Origin: Strigops habroptila
Lineage: Eukaryota > Chordata > Aves > Psittaciformes > Psittacidae
Assembly: GCF_004027225.2 (NCBI RefSeq)
Contig: NC_044277.2
Span: 86,006,283 to 86,070,282 of the forward strand
Direction: 5' to 3'
Length of the DNA stretch: 64,000 nt
Shown here in pieces: positions 13,583 through 26,700 of the stretch (position 1 is its first letter; every line of letters starts with the position of its first letter). Under the pieces are notes generated by a model. That model ran no database searches, was not told the DNA's origin, and worked only from the letters and a program-made list of their open reading frames with translations. The position numbers and the translations under genes are program-made.

Positions 13583-16500
13583 GACATGCTTTTCTTTCCA
13601 CCAAGAGTCAAAATTGTTTCTTGACCACATAGTATTACAAAGAAAAGAAAAACTAGTAAGAAATGGTCAGGAATACTCTTAAATCAGCTGGTCTTCTCTA
13701 GCAGCACATTGTGTAAGTTATCGCAAAGTAGTTTAAATACCAAGGGCTGTTGGAAAAGAATTCTAGAATAAAAAGTAAACAATACTATTGCTTGGCTTTT
13801 GGACATCTCAACTTTCTGCATAAATAAATCAAAATAGATCATAAAGTAGTATATTTAAGATTTACTTGGAGATGCATTTTTCACAGTACCTACTACAGTA
13901 ACAGATATTTAACTGTTCTTAGAGTGCTGGTAACACTGTTGAGCATACAAGCATTTTTACAGTCTGGACTGCCTGTATCTCTTCAAGGTACTCCAAGAAA
14001 TCAAAGCATCTTTGAGTTTCTCACCAGAGCAAGATGTTTCTAAAGCAGCAGAATAAAACACAGATATTTCAGAACTTAGTTCAGCAAAACTAATCCAGGT
14101 ACTTAAGAGTTCATTATAGCATAGAGAAGTCAAGAAGAGACTTTGCTCACACTATAAATCCAGACTCACTTATCTAATTTTCAGCTTGCCATAAAGCAAT
14201 GGAGTTTTTTAACAAGCAACTTATAGCTACGCTATACACAGAGACACATTTGTATTGAGAAAAAGTAATTTCAAACTTGGCAGTGTGCACAAATATGTCC
14301 AAGGACTCTGTAATGCTAACAATCTGGTTAATATATTCTTCAAAATCAGCAGTAGACTTAAATGTTTCTTCTTTTTGGAAACAGGGCATGTTTCTGGATG
14401 TCCACCTTAGCTGCTTTTCATTAGCATTTTCCTCCTAAGCCAGGAGATTCCTCTCAATTTGTTTGATTGTGGGGATATTTACTATACCTTCAAAATAACA
14501 CCTGCCTTAACTTCAGCCAGATTTCATAAAGGATAACATTATCTCAGACTTCTGCTTATCTTTATTTTGAATACACTGATTTAGTGTAGGACTTCAGAGC
14601 CAGAAGTTTGCTGCTCATTGGACAAGACAGAAAGATCTCTCAATTAAACCTAAGAAAAGGTTGCCTGCAGGTCAATAGTGCCCTGGAAAGGGCACAGCTT
14701 ATGGCTGCCCAGCACCTACCTCAGCTTCTCCCCATCCATCAGGATCTAACACAGCAGGAAGTTCAGCCCACTGGCCAAGCCAAAATTCCTCCCAGACACA
14801 AAACCTAAGAGGAAGGTATCAGAAGCATAACATCCACCAGCATAAGGTCCTGCAGCAGGGACTTCTCTCACATGTTGAGCAAGGTACCCAATAAGAACAA
14901 CCACAATCAGCTGTCTATCAAAGGCTCAGCTGGAGAGCCCTCACCAGGCACCAGATTTTTCCCTCAGGGTCACACATACATGTTTTCACCTGACTGCTGC
15001 TTCAGCCTCTCTTGAACTCTTGCTGTCAGCATCTTCACTTATTTAGACCTCTACCAGGAGTGAATGGTTCGTTCTTCCCTGCCTTATGCCTTCTTTCAGG
15101 GAAAAAAGACTCACGCTTGAGTCTCCTGGCTTTTCTCTCAACCAATTCCTTCCTCACCTATGCAAGACTAATACACCCCTACCAAGCTTTTTGATAGCCA
15201 CCCTCTTTCACACCCTGCAAGTCTTTCTTCAGCCTATTCACATGGCAGACGTGCAGAGTCTGATCTGAGCCTGCTGCACACACAAGCGGCTGCCAGCCTG
15301 GAATTTGCTCTTCCCCTTAGAAATGTTGGGTTCAAGTCACAGCCAAAAGACAAAATAGCTCTTGATGTAGCTGGTTGTTTATAAATACAGCAATAAAGCT
15401 CAGAGGCACATGTCACCATAAAAACACTGGTTACACTGGGCAGCCTGGCTGCTAGAGTGGGCATCTATCTCCAAGTGGTTTAGAACATAAGGTAGTGGTT
15501 TTGCAACAGGTAGTATATCCCAAACCCTACTCTTCAACTGCGTTGTCGGGAGCAACACAGTTACAGCCAATCCTGCCATGGGCAGAGGAATAAATTAGCT
15601 CTCAAGGCCCAAACCTTGGAGAACCTGCCCAAATCTGCCCCAGGAACCTGTTGCAGTTGTGTGCTGGGTTGGCCAAGATGCAAGGAAGGTTCCAGACACA
15701 CAGACAAGAACCTCACCAGAACAGATGTCCTTCCCAGCTCTCAGCTTTCATTGCACTTTTGTATAACAGTTCCAGACCCTGCTGAGAATGGAAGCAGTCC
15801 TGGATGATCAGAAATTCTGTCCTACTCGGGAAGCTCCAGAAAAGCCAGTAGAACCATACCAGAATTAAATCACTGCAAAATTTAACCCGCTGCACTTTCC
15901 TATGTGCATTTCTAGTTACAATAACCAAGCACTTGCTCTGGCGTTTCTAGAGCTACAGATCACAGCTTGGGACTGTACAAAATATTTTTAAAAACCCAAA
16001 GCCAACTACGGTCTCTGCTCTGGAAAACCTTTATATTAAGATGAAGTGATTCACCATTTTTTCTGTTAAATCTGAAAAAATAAGACATAATTAAAATATG
16101 TGCTCCCCAGATGAAAGAACAAGACATGGTAGGGTAAACAAGATCATCTCTGCTGGCAATGACCAGTGCCTCAGAAACACCTGCTCACAAGTGAACTAAA
16201 TCAATCCACTGCACATGCAAATGCATGTCAAAATCTGCAAAGAGACAATAAAAACAGGCTGGAAATTAGTTCATCTTAAACATCTGTGTATACACCAAAA
16301 AGCTTTCATTCATCCTGGGGGAAAACTGTAGGCCTGTTTCTCATTCCAAAGGAATTAGCCATCCTGCTCCTGCACAAGTCAGTTCACCTGGTCAGGGGAC
16401 AACCTGGGTAGGAAATGGCATGGACCCACTCTGCCTGCTCAAACTTTTCCAAAGCAGCTCGACAGGCTCATTTCTCAGGAACAGTCACTAGGTATCTGCT

Positions 16501-16585
16501 TACCTTGCCACAGGGTCAGAAAAACAGTAGTATAAAACATTAGCTAGAGCTTGTCAGGGCTCACCAACTTGGGAATGGTTTCATT

Positions 16586-16623
16586 ATTTCTCTTGAGCAT
16601 ATTTCTCTTGAGCATATTTCTCT
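16586..16623 (+). repeat. 15-bp tandem repeat at CR1 boundary
   Basis: The 15-mer ATTTCTCTTGAGCAT occurs twice in perfect tandem (16586-16600 and 16601-16615), followed by the first eight bases of a third copy. The array ends exactly where CR1 homology starts, so it may record repair at the insertion junction or later slippage. Confidence 0.9.
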
Positions 16624-17028
16624 CCAGGCTGAGAAAGTTGGGGCTGTTCAGCCTGGAGAAGAGAAGGCTGCGTGGTGACCTCATAGCAGCCTTCCAGTAT
16701 CTGAAGGGGGTCTACAAGGATGCTGGGGAGGGACTCTTCCTTAGGGACTGTAGTGGTAGGACAAGGGGTAATGGGTTCAAACTTCAACAGAGGAAGTTTA
16801 GATTAGATATAAGGAAGAAGTTCTTTACAGTAAGGGTGGTGAAGCACTGGAATGGGTTGCCCAGGGAGGTTGTGGATGCTCCATCCCTGGCGGTGTTCAA
16901 GGCCAGGTTGGACAGAGCCTTGAGCCACATGGTTTAGGGCAAGGTGTCCCTGCCCATGGCAGGGGGGTTGGAACTAGATGATCTTAAGGTCCTTTCCAAC
17001 CCTTACGATTCTATGATTCTATGATTCT
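16624..17028 (+). mobile_element. CR1 LINE fragment, 3' end
   Basis: This 5'-truncated CR1 carries the last part of ORF2 and the whole 3' UTR. An intact frame to 16937 reads as the CR1 ORF2 C-terminus, including [18 protein letters not shown], then [20 protein letters not shown], then [14 protein letters not shown], ending with a TAG stop. The 3' UTR has the GATGATCTTAAGGTCC motif and ends in about two and a half units of the tail octamer at 17008-17028. The endonuclease and catalytic reverse transcriptase domains are absent, so the copy cannot move itself. The intact frame and clean tail suggest it is younger than the copies at 5.75 and 49.3 kb. Confidence 0.95.
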
Positions 17029-20000
17029 AAATGCTCTGCACCTTGCAGAAGCTAGTTTTAATGGTGTAAACATCGGCAGAGGGAATGGGAGACAAGACAT
17101 TTGCCGTTGTTACTGCCTTAAAAAAATTCTTGAAACAGCTCATGCTTCCACAGCTTGGCTGTAGGGAAAACCATCAGGTTTCCTACCTTGACAAATGTCA
17201 AAGTGAAAAACTGTATTAACAAGGAACCCACACAAAGATTAGGAGACACACATATGTTTGGTTAAGGGTGCAATCTCACAAACACCATCTTTGCAGGAGT
17301 TGACTGGCTCAGTAATGTGATCAGTATCACCTGATGGCAGTTTAGTCACCATTTGGTTCTACCTGGAAAAGTTTCTGTAACATCAAACCACAGCTGGCAC
17401 TAAAAAAATACTACATTTTTTTAATATTACTGAAACAAGAGGAAGCTACATAATTAAGGCAAGAGTCCCAATTTGAACATAGCCTTCAGTTTTATTTTCC
17501 TAAGATGTTAGGTATATTATACAAAGGCTAAAAAGACATTTGAAAATAAGGATTTAAAGTAGACCACTCATTCTCTATTAAGGCCAGTCAAGACAAGGTA
17601 CAGTTACAGCGCAAAAAATGGGAGGAGGATGTATTTTAAGAAGAAATTAGCCTGATGTTTAGGAATGCAAAGTAGGAAATAGGGCTTCACCAAACACCAG
17701 CCTCTTGCCTCAAACATGGTCTCTGCGTATTGTCAAAAAAGATCTCTTTCCCAGCTCTTGGACTACATCCTGTATCATTTATTGCTAATGAATCCCTGAG
17801 CGGTTTAGATATTTAATATTGTAACATGAGAAGACTTCTTGGAAGCAAAAAAATTAAAGAAAAGGCACCTAGGCTTTAACCAAAGAATCACGATGGGCCA
17901 GATTCCCTCTGGAAGCAGAGCTCTGCTCAGTGCAGGATCAAATAGACATCCCCTCCAGATGCATGGGCAAGCTCAGTCCAAGCTTGAAAACAGCAGAAGC
18001 AGTCCAGGGAGAGCTCTCACTTCTACTGTTGGCCTAAACTCCCACAAGACCGCTGTGGGCAGAGGATCAATCAAGCCCACACCATTCCCTGGCTCACAGC
18101 AAGGAAAGAAGTGAGAAATGGGTCCAGGAGTTTGCCAGAAGTTTCCAGGCTAGCAGGAGATTAACCACCAACTACTTGTAACTGGAAACTAGCCCATGGT
18201 CTCCACGAGGAGAGAACTGGATTTTTTGTTGGATATAGATATAATTGTACAGGCAAGTGCTTCTAGAATAGATGCAGTGATGGAATGATTTCTCTGTTAG
18301 AACTTGCCTTGGTTTTGCTGATGAAATAAGCCAAACTGACAGAAGGAGACCACTTCAAGAGCTTCTGCCAATAGTAAAGTGTCATTAAAACAGAAAAATT
18401 TGCCTCTCTACATAGTGTTATTGCCCTGGCAACTACTCTACATGTCTGTGGAACAGCTTGAAATAACACAAGTTAGCAAGACCTTAGTGAGTAATCCAAG
18501 TTTGCCCCTGTAGAGAAAGGCAGCACATTGTCTTTGTAACACCTGAACTGCCCCACGAACTCTTTTTGGGCTCTGTGAGCAGGGCTTGAGAGGATGCAAA
18601 GGCCATCGCTCTTGCGCTCTGTGTGAGGATGTGGTCCACCTGCCTGGTGTAGCACTGACACAGCAAATAGCAGCTGCAGTTCAGGGCAGCTACAGTTGTT
18701 GCACTCATAAACACAGCTTTGTAGTCAAGATGCAGATGATATCATTATCTGCTTTTCTTTGGTTTCCTGAATAAGTGCACATTTAAGCACTATTAGGATG
18801 AAGGCCTACCACACCATGGTTGCCCAAAATTACCATTATCTCTAAAGGACACGTCGCCATGTCAAGATGGAAAGAAATTTAGTAGCATTTTACCCAGTCA
18901 ACGGAACAGAGCACTATCTAAGAAGGTTAACAAAAGAATAGATGAGACAGAACACTGATCCAGGATGAAGCAGGGGAAATGTCATAATAGCAACACAAAA
19001 GGTTTTGGGAATGCTGCTTGCCTTGTGTTCCCATTCCTACAGGACAATGTGGAACAGCTTACATACGAGGCAAGAGGCACTTCCATATATCACAGCTATT
19101 AGCTTGAGGTTCTTAACTTCATAAGGTATGTCGGGCTATCTTTATAGTCAAAGATAGTCACTGGTAATTATAGAACATGAGCAGGTACCTCCTGTTTCTC
19201 TTAAGCCTCACAGTGGGCTGGATCTCAGATCAGTTTCCATCAGTCAAGCCAGTGGCAGATGACATACTAGATTTATACCACCTGTAGCAGAGATCCCCAT
19301 CTGCCTTGCCAGCTCCAAGAGCCCAATGACAAACTCTAAGACTGGGAGCTATTTTAATGGGAGCATACAAGAGCAGGAAGAGATAAAAGATTAAACTTCA
19401 TCAAAGCATCCAGTGGAGCAGAGCTTTCTCTCCTGCCCGTGGACACTAATAATGATCACATTTTGGCTAATAACTACCAGGTGCCCTAGGCCACCAGACC
19501 ATGCTACCCAGGACAAAGGTATTTCCACAGTGTCATGCAGCTGCTCCATCTACTGGATTAAGCCTACAGCTGAAACAGTTTAGCTCAACCCATACATCAT
19601 GAACATAGCCCTCTGTGTCAGTCAGTGAGTGAATCATAGCTATGAATAATTTCAGCAAGCCCCAGGGAGGTCATGAGTACTATAGAGGTCCTAGAGTTGT
19701 GGGCGAGTTGAGTCATTGGAATGGGGAATAGGGAGATTAAAAAAAAGGTAAGGGCACAGGCAGGCTGGCTGGTGTCCAGTTTTTTCTCTGTTCAGTCAGG
19801 CATTTGAAAGTTAATTTGTGAAGTAATGTGACCAAAGTCAAACCATAAATGAAGTTCCTTAAAATATATAAACAAATTAGCATTGATGCTGCTGTTTCTG
19901 GGTTTCTAGGGTACGCAGAATGTCAAGTGACTGGTGATACATACAGAAAACCTTGCAACAAAGGAGATCAGTATTTGCTGAAACAGAGCACATCATGGAG

Positions 20001-20594
20001 TTTTGCTTTTGACAGAGCTAAATGCCGGCATGTTCAGTCTTCCACATTGGTAGAAACAGTGGGCTAGGAGAAGATAAAATTTCCTGAATCACTCAACACC
20101 TTGTATGGTCATTTTTATGAGCATGAAATAGAAGGGATTTTTTTAGTTTTTAAATACAATCACTTTGCATAGCTTTAAGTGGCTGCTCTTTACAGAGATG
20201 TAAAATGAAAAGCTTTAGCCTTAATTGCCATTAAAAATAAAGTTTCAGGAAAAGACAGATACACCTTTCTTTACAGTGACCATCATTCTTGGGTACTGGG
20301 TAGGATAATTCAGATGATATACACTAGGGAGATTTGCTTTGTTTCTTTTACTCTCAGGGTAGATTGTATCTCTTCTTATAAAACCTCAGAAATCCGAAGT
20401 GTGCTTGAAATGAAAGTTGGGACAAGGCAGACTAGTAATGAAAATGTCAGTGTAAAGTGCATCTGATAGAGTCAATTTCTCTATCAGCTGTGGCAAGCTC
20501 ACCTATGAAAAGAGACTATATAGACAGCAGCTGCTAATATGTATAAACATTGTTAGCCATACCACGGTTATGAAAAGATTTCTTGTTGAAGCAG
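17029..20594. other. Intergenic sequence, no gene recognised
   Basis: Roughly 3.6 kb of unique-looking sequence. Open frames are all below about 95 codons and show no domain. I see no repeat family and no splice-supported exon. Confidence 0.6.
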
Positions 20595-20770
20595 ATATTG
20601 TTTAGTGAACCAAGGACCAAGAGATTCTGATTTTATTTCCTGCCATGATGAAGAAATTGTGTGACATTGGGTTAGTTGTCATTTCCCCATCTGTGTGATA
20701 GTTATTATTGTTACAATGCCCATATCACAGCACGATCACTTACATCCTGAGATGGAAGTTTCAGAATAAG
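20595..20770 (+). mobile_element. MIR-type SINE, old copy
   Basis: The core matches the MIR consensus in order: a degraded form of the region reading GGTTAGAGCA...GGAGTCAGGA, then TTGTGTGACATTGGGTTAG (consensus TGTGTGACCTTGGGCAAG), then TCATTTCCCCATCTGTGTGATAG (consensus CAGTTTCCCCATCTGTAAAATGG, quoted in part), then TTATTATTG. Divergence is high, as expected for a SINE active before the amniote split. The ends are approximate because the flanks have decayed. Confidence 0.65.
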
Positions 20771-22206
20771 CATAATATAGCATTATTCTTAAATGAAATT
20801 ATTTACAGCACTTACAAATTAAACTATCTTCTTTACCTACCAGAATACATTTAAAACTGTGAGAGATGTCAGCGAAAGGAACTTCTCAAAATAAGAAAGA
20901 AAAAAGTGTGGCCTTCCTGAAAATTGCTGTGATGGGAATTATCTTTTGGATCCTGGATATCAGTGCAGCTGTTTCACCTGCTGCCTTCCCAGTCTGGTGG
21001 GATCTGCTGAAGACAATCAGCTTTTGTCCTCATTTAGGCTCTTTGGGTTAGAAGCTGGGACAAAGGATTAAGGATAGAGGTAGGTCTTTTCTTCCAGACT
21101 ACTTTGATGATCTGAAAACACACCTTCTTGCCAGCCACAACGGCCTGTGCTGGCTGCCTGTATTTACATCCTCATTCCTAACATCTGAATCATAGCGGGA
21201 ACAATGACATTAGCCAAAAGGACTGCATGAGATGACTCATGCAGCATCCATACCTACACAGGGGTGCATAGCTAAGTGCCCCTTCCCAACATCACTCTTA
21301 AGCTTGTCCTTCTGCCCCAGTTCTTCCTCTTATTTTTAGTATTTATTCATTGTATCTGGTCCAACCAGACTGCAAATGCTAGCACTCCACATGTGGTTGT
21401 AGGTCTCTGGGCCGTCTCATGACTCGTGATAACAGACAACTATAATAATCTTGCAGCAGCACAGCCCTTTCTCTGCAAAGAAAATCCCTCCCAAACCTGA
21501 CCAGCAAAGTACAGTTTGGAGCACTAAGCCAGGAATCCAAGTCAAACCAAAGTACTCAGTATTGTGTTACATGTCCTCACAGATTTTACTCCTACTGCCT
21601 CAAAGTGATTGGCAGAGATGTCTATCAGAAGATATTTGAGAGACAGCTATATCAAAACACAGGGGTGACACATCCACAGAGCCTTTTTTGATATAAATAG
21701 GATGTCATCACAATTCTTGGTTACATGCAGTGGTAAATACCACTTAAGATTATTAACTTTGCAGTATCACCAGTGGTACAGTAGAAAAATCCAGGGCATT
21801 TCCATTTAAAACACAAGATGCTGCCAGTGTTCTGTAGCCAGGGATTGCTTTGTATCTTGTGGATTTCATAATTAAAGATGATGATAAAGGACTATCCTTT
21901 GAGGCTTACAAGCTCCTAATGAGCTTGATTCTGTGGTGAGAGTTAGCAGAGCCTGATGCCATGCTTGAACAGTCTGTCTGTGCAATGTGTACACAGCTCA
22001 GTGAATTTACTGATGATGAACTGGGAGTACATCACACTGCTTCCCACCCTCTATAGTAACTCCTCAGAAACTGATGACCATCCTATCACCTGTTAATTTA
22101 GGAAGAAGGTGCAGGCCAACAGACTGTGATTATTGGTATGGTATCTTTTACTCACTGTAGCAAAGTTAATGTGAAGTTAACACTGCTCATGGAGATTGTT
22201 TAACTG
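20771..22206. other. Intergenic sequence, no gene recognised
   Basis: About 1.4 kb with no recognisable gene or repeat. Only open frames of about 60 codons are present. Confidence 0.6.
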
Positions 22207-22401
22207 AAAAAAAAAAAAAAAAAATCTAACCAACAACAACAAAAAAAAAAAAAAGCCAAAAACAAAAAAACAAACCACAAAACAAAACCAAAAAACAAAC
22301 TAAACAAAACACAAACCAAACACCACCACAACACAAAAAACTCCCACAACTACAAGAACACAACAAAAAGACCAAAAGCCCCCAAACCCTAGCAACAGAG
22401 G
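22207..22401. repeat. A/C-rich strand-asymmetric low-complexity tract
   Basis: The tract starts with a run of about 18 A and continues as irregular A and C units (CAACAACAAC, CCAAAAAC, CACCACCACAACAC). From 22257 to 22355 only three of 99 bases are not A or C. The complementary strand is therefore T/G only. A minus-strand open frame of 68 codons here, rich in Phe, Cys, Leu and Val, is a by-product of the composition and is not a gene. Confidence 0.9.
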
Positions 22402-23204
22402 CAGAATAAGGGTAAGCTGCCCAGATTCTCACTTATTCCTTCCTTGACCCAACAGAAATTAAGCTTTATGCTCAATCCCTCACCAAGCTCTCTGCTAAAA
22501 GGGCTGTCAATGGCACCAGACATCATGCACTATAGGTGTCTCATGATCTAAAAGAGTTCATAGCATTTTGTGCTAGCTGAGGCCATGGTGACCTCAGCAT
22601 CAGGCACGCAGGCAGTGCAGTGCAAGCCCGAGGTGCAGGAGCCAGGCCCAGAGAGCCACACTTTGGGTCCTGCCATAGAGAGCACTGGGTGTGGGCAGAC
22701 TGAGTGTAGGTCTGGTACACAGGCCAGACTCAGCTGGAGCCTGCCCCAAGAGCTTGCATCTAGTGGGGGAGGTTGGGTTGCTCATTGCAAACATGTGATT
22801 TTGTGCCCATTAAACCACACCTTGTTTACACTTGCACAAGTTAGTGAACAGCTGTTCCCATTACCATCACTATTCAAGATGATATTTTGAACCTGAAGCA
22901 TTCCCTTAGGCATCCAGATGCAATCTGAGCTATGTTCTCCAAAGACGCTACAAACTCTGTGATATGTGTTCTCACTGCCACTTGTCTTACAACATTTGGT
23001 TACCTTTCCTGCCTATACACAGCAGGATCATTGAAGATATTTTTCTCTTCCTCAACACTGAGACAATGCTTTCTTTGAAATCTATCCAAGAAAACAATAC
23101 CATCATGTGTGACACAACCTGTACAATCTCAGTCAGAGGACAACGAGTAGCATAATGCATACTCTGACTGCCATTTCTTAGGCTAGGATTTAATACTAGT
23201 GCAG
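22402..23204. other. Intergenic sequence, no gene recognised
   Basis: About 800 bp. A 106-codon open frame on the plus strand (22570-22890) has no recognisable domain and a stretch of low-complexity composition. I see no splice or promoter context and treat it as chance. Confidence 0.55.
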
Positions 23205-23728
23205 GTACTGTGCAGTTCTGGAGTATTGTGTGCAGTTCTGATGTCCTCAATGTAAGGACATGGAGCTGTTGGAGCAAGTCCAGAGGAGGTCCACAAAGAT
23301 AAGGGGGCTGGAGCACCTCCTGTATGAAGACAGGCTGAGAAAGCTGGGGCTGTTCAGCCTGGAGAAGAGAAGGCTGTGTGGAGACCTCATAGCAGCCTTC
23401 CAGTATCTGAAGGGGGCCTACAAGGATGCTGGAGAGGTAGTCTTCATTAGGGACTGTAGCTATAGAACAAGGGGTAATGGGTTCAAACTTAAACAGGTGA
23501 AGTTCACGTTATATATAAGGAAGAAGTTCTTTACTGTGAGGGTGGTGAGGCACTGGAATAGGTTGCCCAAAGAAGTGGTAAATGCTTCATCCCTGGCAGT
23601 GTTCAAAGGCCAGGTTGGACAGGGCCTTGGGTGACATGGTCTAGTGTGAGGCATCCCTGCCCATGGCAGGAGGGTTGGCTAGATGATTTTAAGGTCTTCT
23701 CCGAACCCAAACCATTCTATGATTCTAA
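23205..23728 (+). mobile_element. CR1 LINE fragment, 3' end
   Basis: A 5'-truncated CR1 begins around the ORF2 block reading [16 protein letters not shown] in related copies and continues to a degraded tail ending ATTCTATGATTCTAAG. The frame 23260-23634 keeps the C-terminal motifs [30 protein letters not shown] and [15 protein letters not shown]. It is then shifted by one extra A near 23607, in the block that reads FKARLD in the 16.6-kb copy. Near the 5' edge the piece TGTGCAGTTCTG occurs twice, 21 bases apart, a small local duplication. The reverse transcriptase catalytic core is absent. Confidence 0.93.
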
Positions 23729-26700
23729 GTCTGATCCCAATTAGAGATGCTCCAACACATTTCTGTCAGACTGAGCAGGTGCACACAATACAGAGTTTAC
23801 ACAATTTACAGGGTAGCTAGATCCAGAAGCCTCTGTCCAGGTGGTACAGAAAAGCAATAACTGATCTACAAGAGCCCGCAGAAAAATAGGCAATACAGTG
23901 ACAGGATTTTAAGAAACTTGAAGCAACAGAATTCACCTATGCTGCACCAGTAACTTTTGTCACAAAGTTGTAAGCATTTTCAAACTGGTTTTAGGAAGAT
24001 CTTTGCATCTTCCTAATAACAGCAAAAAAACTCCAATGCTCTGCTGATGCACATAGCTCTCCTTGCAAAGCAGATCTGTATGTTAAGCTCTGAATAGACT
24101 CTGATGCTTCTCCCCAGGTGCTGCCATTACCTGATTCACTGTGAAACCTCGCAGAACTGAGGACTGGTTTACACAAAATAGTTCCCACTATTTATATTTA
24201 ACTACAATCGGTTATTAAACTGATTCAGTTAATCCTTCAGAAACTCCTTTGGGGAGACAGTTGAATTCATTTATAACAGTTACAGCTTAGAGCAATTTAC
24301 CTTTCAGTGGGTAAGTTAATTGTGATATCAATTTAAAACTTCAAGTTAATAAACTACCAAGCTCAGACATAATTGCTATCAGCCAAAATACTAGGTTTCT
24401 AGTTGTGATTCCAAGTGATGTTTCCCATAGCTGACTACAGTTAAGATAGTTCAACTATTTGTGCAGACCAGCTCAAAATCCCCTGCTCCGACTACATGGT
24501 CTTTGATTTCAAATGTTGAGCAACGCGCAAATGAATGATCTATCTGTCCCTCTGGTAAACAATAGGGTAAGGCAGGCAGTACTCAACTCTTTTTTTTATA
24601 AACAAAAAAACCAGCTCAACACACAGAAGATGGGTTGACAAATCACACTGCAATGGCAGCAATAAACAATTTGAGCCACAGATTTTCTTTTCAGTCCACC
24701 AGCCCACACAGCTCCTCAAAGACCCCCAAGTTTTAGGTACCAAGTATTTACCAAGCACTGGGTTTCACCTACATATTCTTTTTTGCTGTGACACTAATTA
24801 TGGCCTTGTCTGTGTCGTGTAACTACACCTTAGGAACAAAACTATTAGCAACTTGCATGATACACAAGGGTACAGGCTCATGTTTCCAAAAGCTTGGAGC
24901 TGGCATTGCTAAAAAGAAGTTGAAACAAAGGAAGCAGTTCAGCTAAAAGCAGGTGCTCCTGGTATGGTGATCATCCCAAACTAGTTTTACCCCTGACCAG
25001 CACCTTCAGATTAATTAGCTATAAATCCTAATAAAAAAAAAAAAAATAGAATAAAATTAAACAACATTAATGAAACAAGATTTGTTCTCATTTCTAGGAT
25101 GGCAAAGGAGCAGCACTGAAGACAGCCCGTATGCTCTTACCTGATGCAAAAATAGGCAGCATTGAATCCCTTTGCATACTTAGCTAGAATTGTTTAATCA
25201 GACTATTGCCTGCTGCAGAGTCAGCAGGAAGCAGCCTGGGACTCAGTGGCAATCCAGTTTGTGGAGCAGGGTGGCCCCAGATCAGGCTGGAGTTCCTGGG
25301 AGAGGAAAGCTTGCACTGCCTGAGTGGCAGAGCAGGGCTCACTGCTGGCAGACCTCAGGGTCATGCCACTGCACAACTGCTCACCAGGACTAGGGCAGGG
25401 AGACAAAGAGCTTTTGGAGCTGCTTTCCTTCACAGCTCTGCTTTTCAGTACCAGAGGGAGAAAATGAGGATGAGGAGATTAAAGCAGGCTGAGCAAGGGC
25501 ACATGAGTGTTGCAGAACATTGTGCTGCACCATGCAGGGGACAGTCTGCAGTCTAAGGAGGCACTGATGCCCAGAAGAAAACAAAATAGAAGAGGTGAAT
25601 GGCTCCAGTTACACCTTTTCTACCACACTTACACTGCAACCTCCTCAGCACTGCTGTGCAGGGTGAAAGCTGCTCTGTTTCTGCTGTCCACTGCCACCTG
25701 CTCTGCTTCTCCCTGTAAAAGTTTTTATAGGACTTTTTCTGTACCTCATGGGGTCTGATCTGGGTTTGACACCTTCTTGGAAGGAATCTTCATGCTGCTC
25801 CCCCAGCACAGGCAGTGCCTATGTCCAGCACTTCTGATGTATTTCAGCTCAGTGATCAGGTGATAGGTTCTTTCCCAATTTCATCACCAGTTAAGGAATC
25901 TTTTCCGTTCTATGAGTGCAAGTTTTTAAAGTCGTGTACTATTTTGGGAGGGCAGCAAGTGTCACAGCTATACACCAAGCTATGCTGAATTTTCATTTTG
26001 TTTCAGCTTGATTTCTTTTCAGAGTTGAAGTTAGCTTCAGTTTTCCCTGGCTTAACTTTTTTTCTGGGGTTCCTGTGCTGTCCTGGCAGAGAACTCTGTT
26101 TCATTGCTGTTTGTTTGTCAGTGTATCAGCACTGTTTGACATGGCAGTTTCATGAGCGTGACTGTTGTGAACATAACTACTTTAGTTTTGTTGGTTTTGG
26201 TGTTTTTTTAGCTTTTAGTGGGCTACTTAGAAGCAATAAGTGGCCTATAAAGTTTAAGTGTAAGAAGATCCTCATCATCTACCTGCACAATGCCAGCCTG
26301 TGTTGCTGAAACCTGCTCCTCAACTGGTCTATGGCAGTATCACAGGGCAGTAAAGAAAGAGCTGCTGAAGCTGAACCTGCTCCTTTCTCAGGCCACCCAC
26401 TCCTGCACTGCACTCAGCATCTCCATGCAGTCTTGTTTGCTGTAATGCTGAAGGCCTGATGGATGGTCCTGTGCCCACCCATACTGGCCATCAATTGCCT
26501 TTCAAAAATCGATTCAGACACAAACAAGGGAGCCCATCATCCTGCACATTCATCTGGCATGTGTTCACCAGGAACACGCGAGATGTCTCAGGGTTGAACC
26601 CAGCCCTGTTTTAGCTTTGCAGCTCTCTCTTTTTTCATCCATGACTCTTGTCAAAGCTTATTAACACTCAAACAATCCCCAAGAATGAGCCACCATGCTC

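Larger units (their letters stand above)
6062..16585. other. Intergenic sequence, no gene recognised
   Basis: About 10.5 kb without a supportable exon. Open frames are all under about 110 codons, overlap one another on both strands and lack recognisable domains. The stretch contains poly-A or poly-T runs (10848-10880, 11879-11891), an A/C-rich tract (13511-13582) and a small CpG cluster at 8231-8260 with TGACG- and ACGTGA-type half-sites. No known interspersed repeat was recognised here. Confidence 0.6.

Noticed and set aside
16551-16937. 128-codon frame that could be taken for a small host protein
   Set aside because: All but the first 25 or so residues are the CR1 ORF2 C-terminus.
22226-22432. 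Cys/Phe/Leu-rich small protein on the minus strand
   Set aside because: It is the direct translation of a T/G-only low-complexity tract. Its membrane-like look comes from composition.
23260-23634. 124-codon frame that could be taken for a host protein
   Set aside because: It is a CR1 ORF2 C-terminal remnant with a late frameshift.
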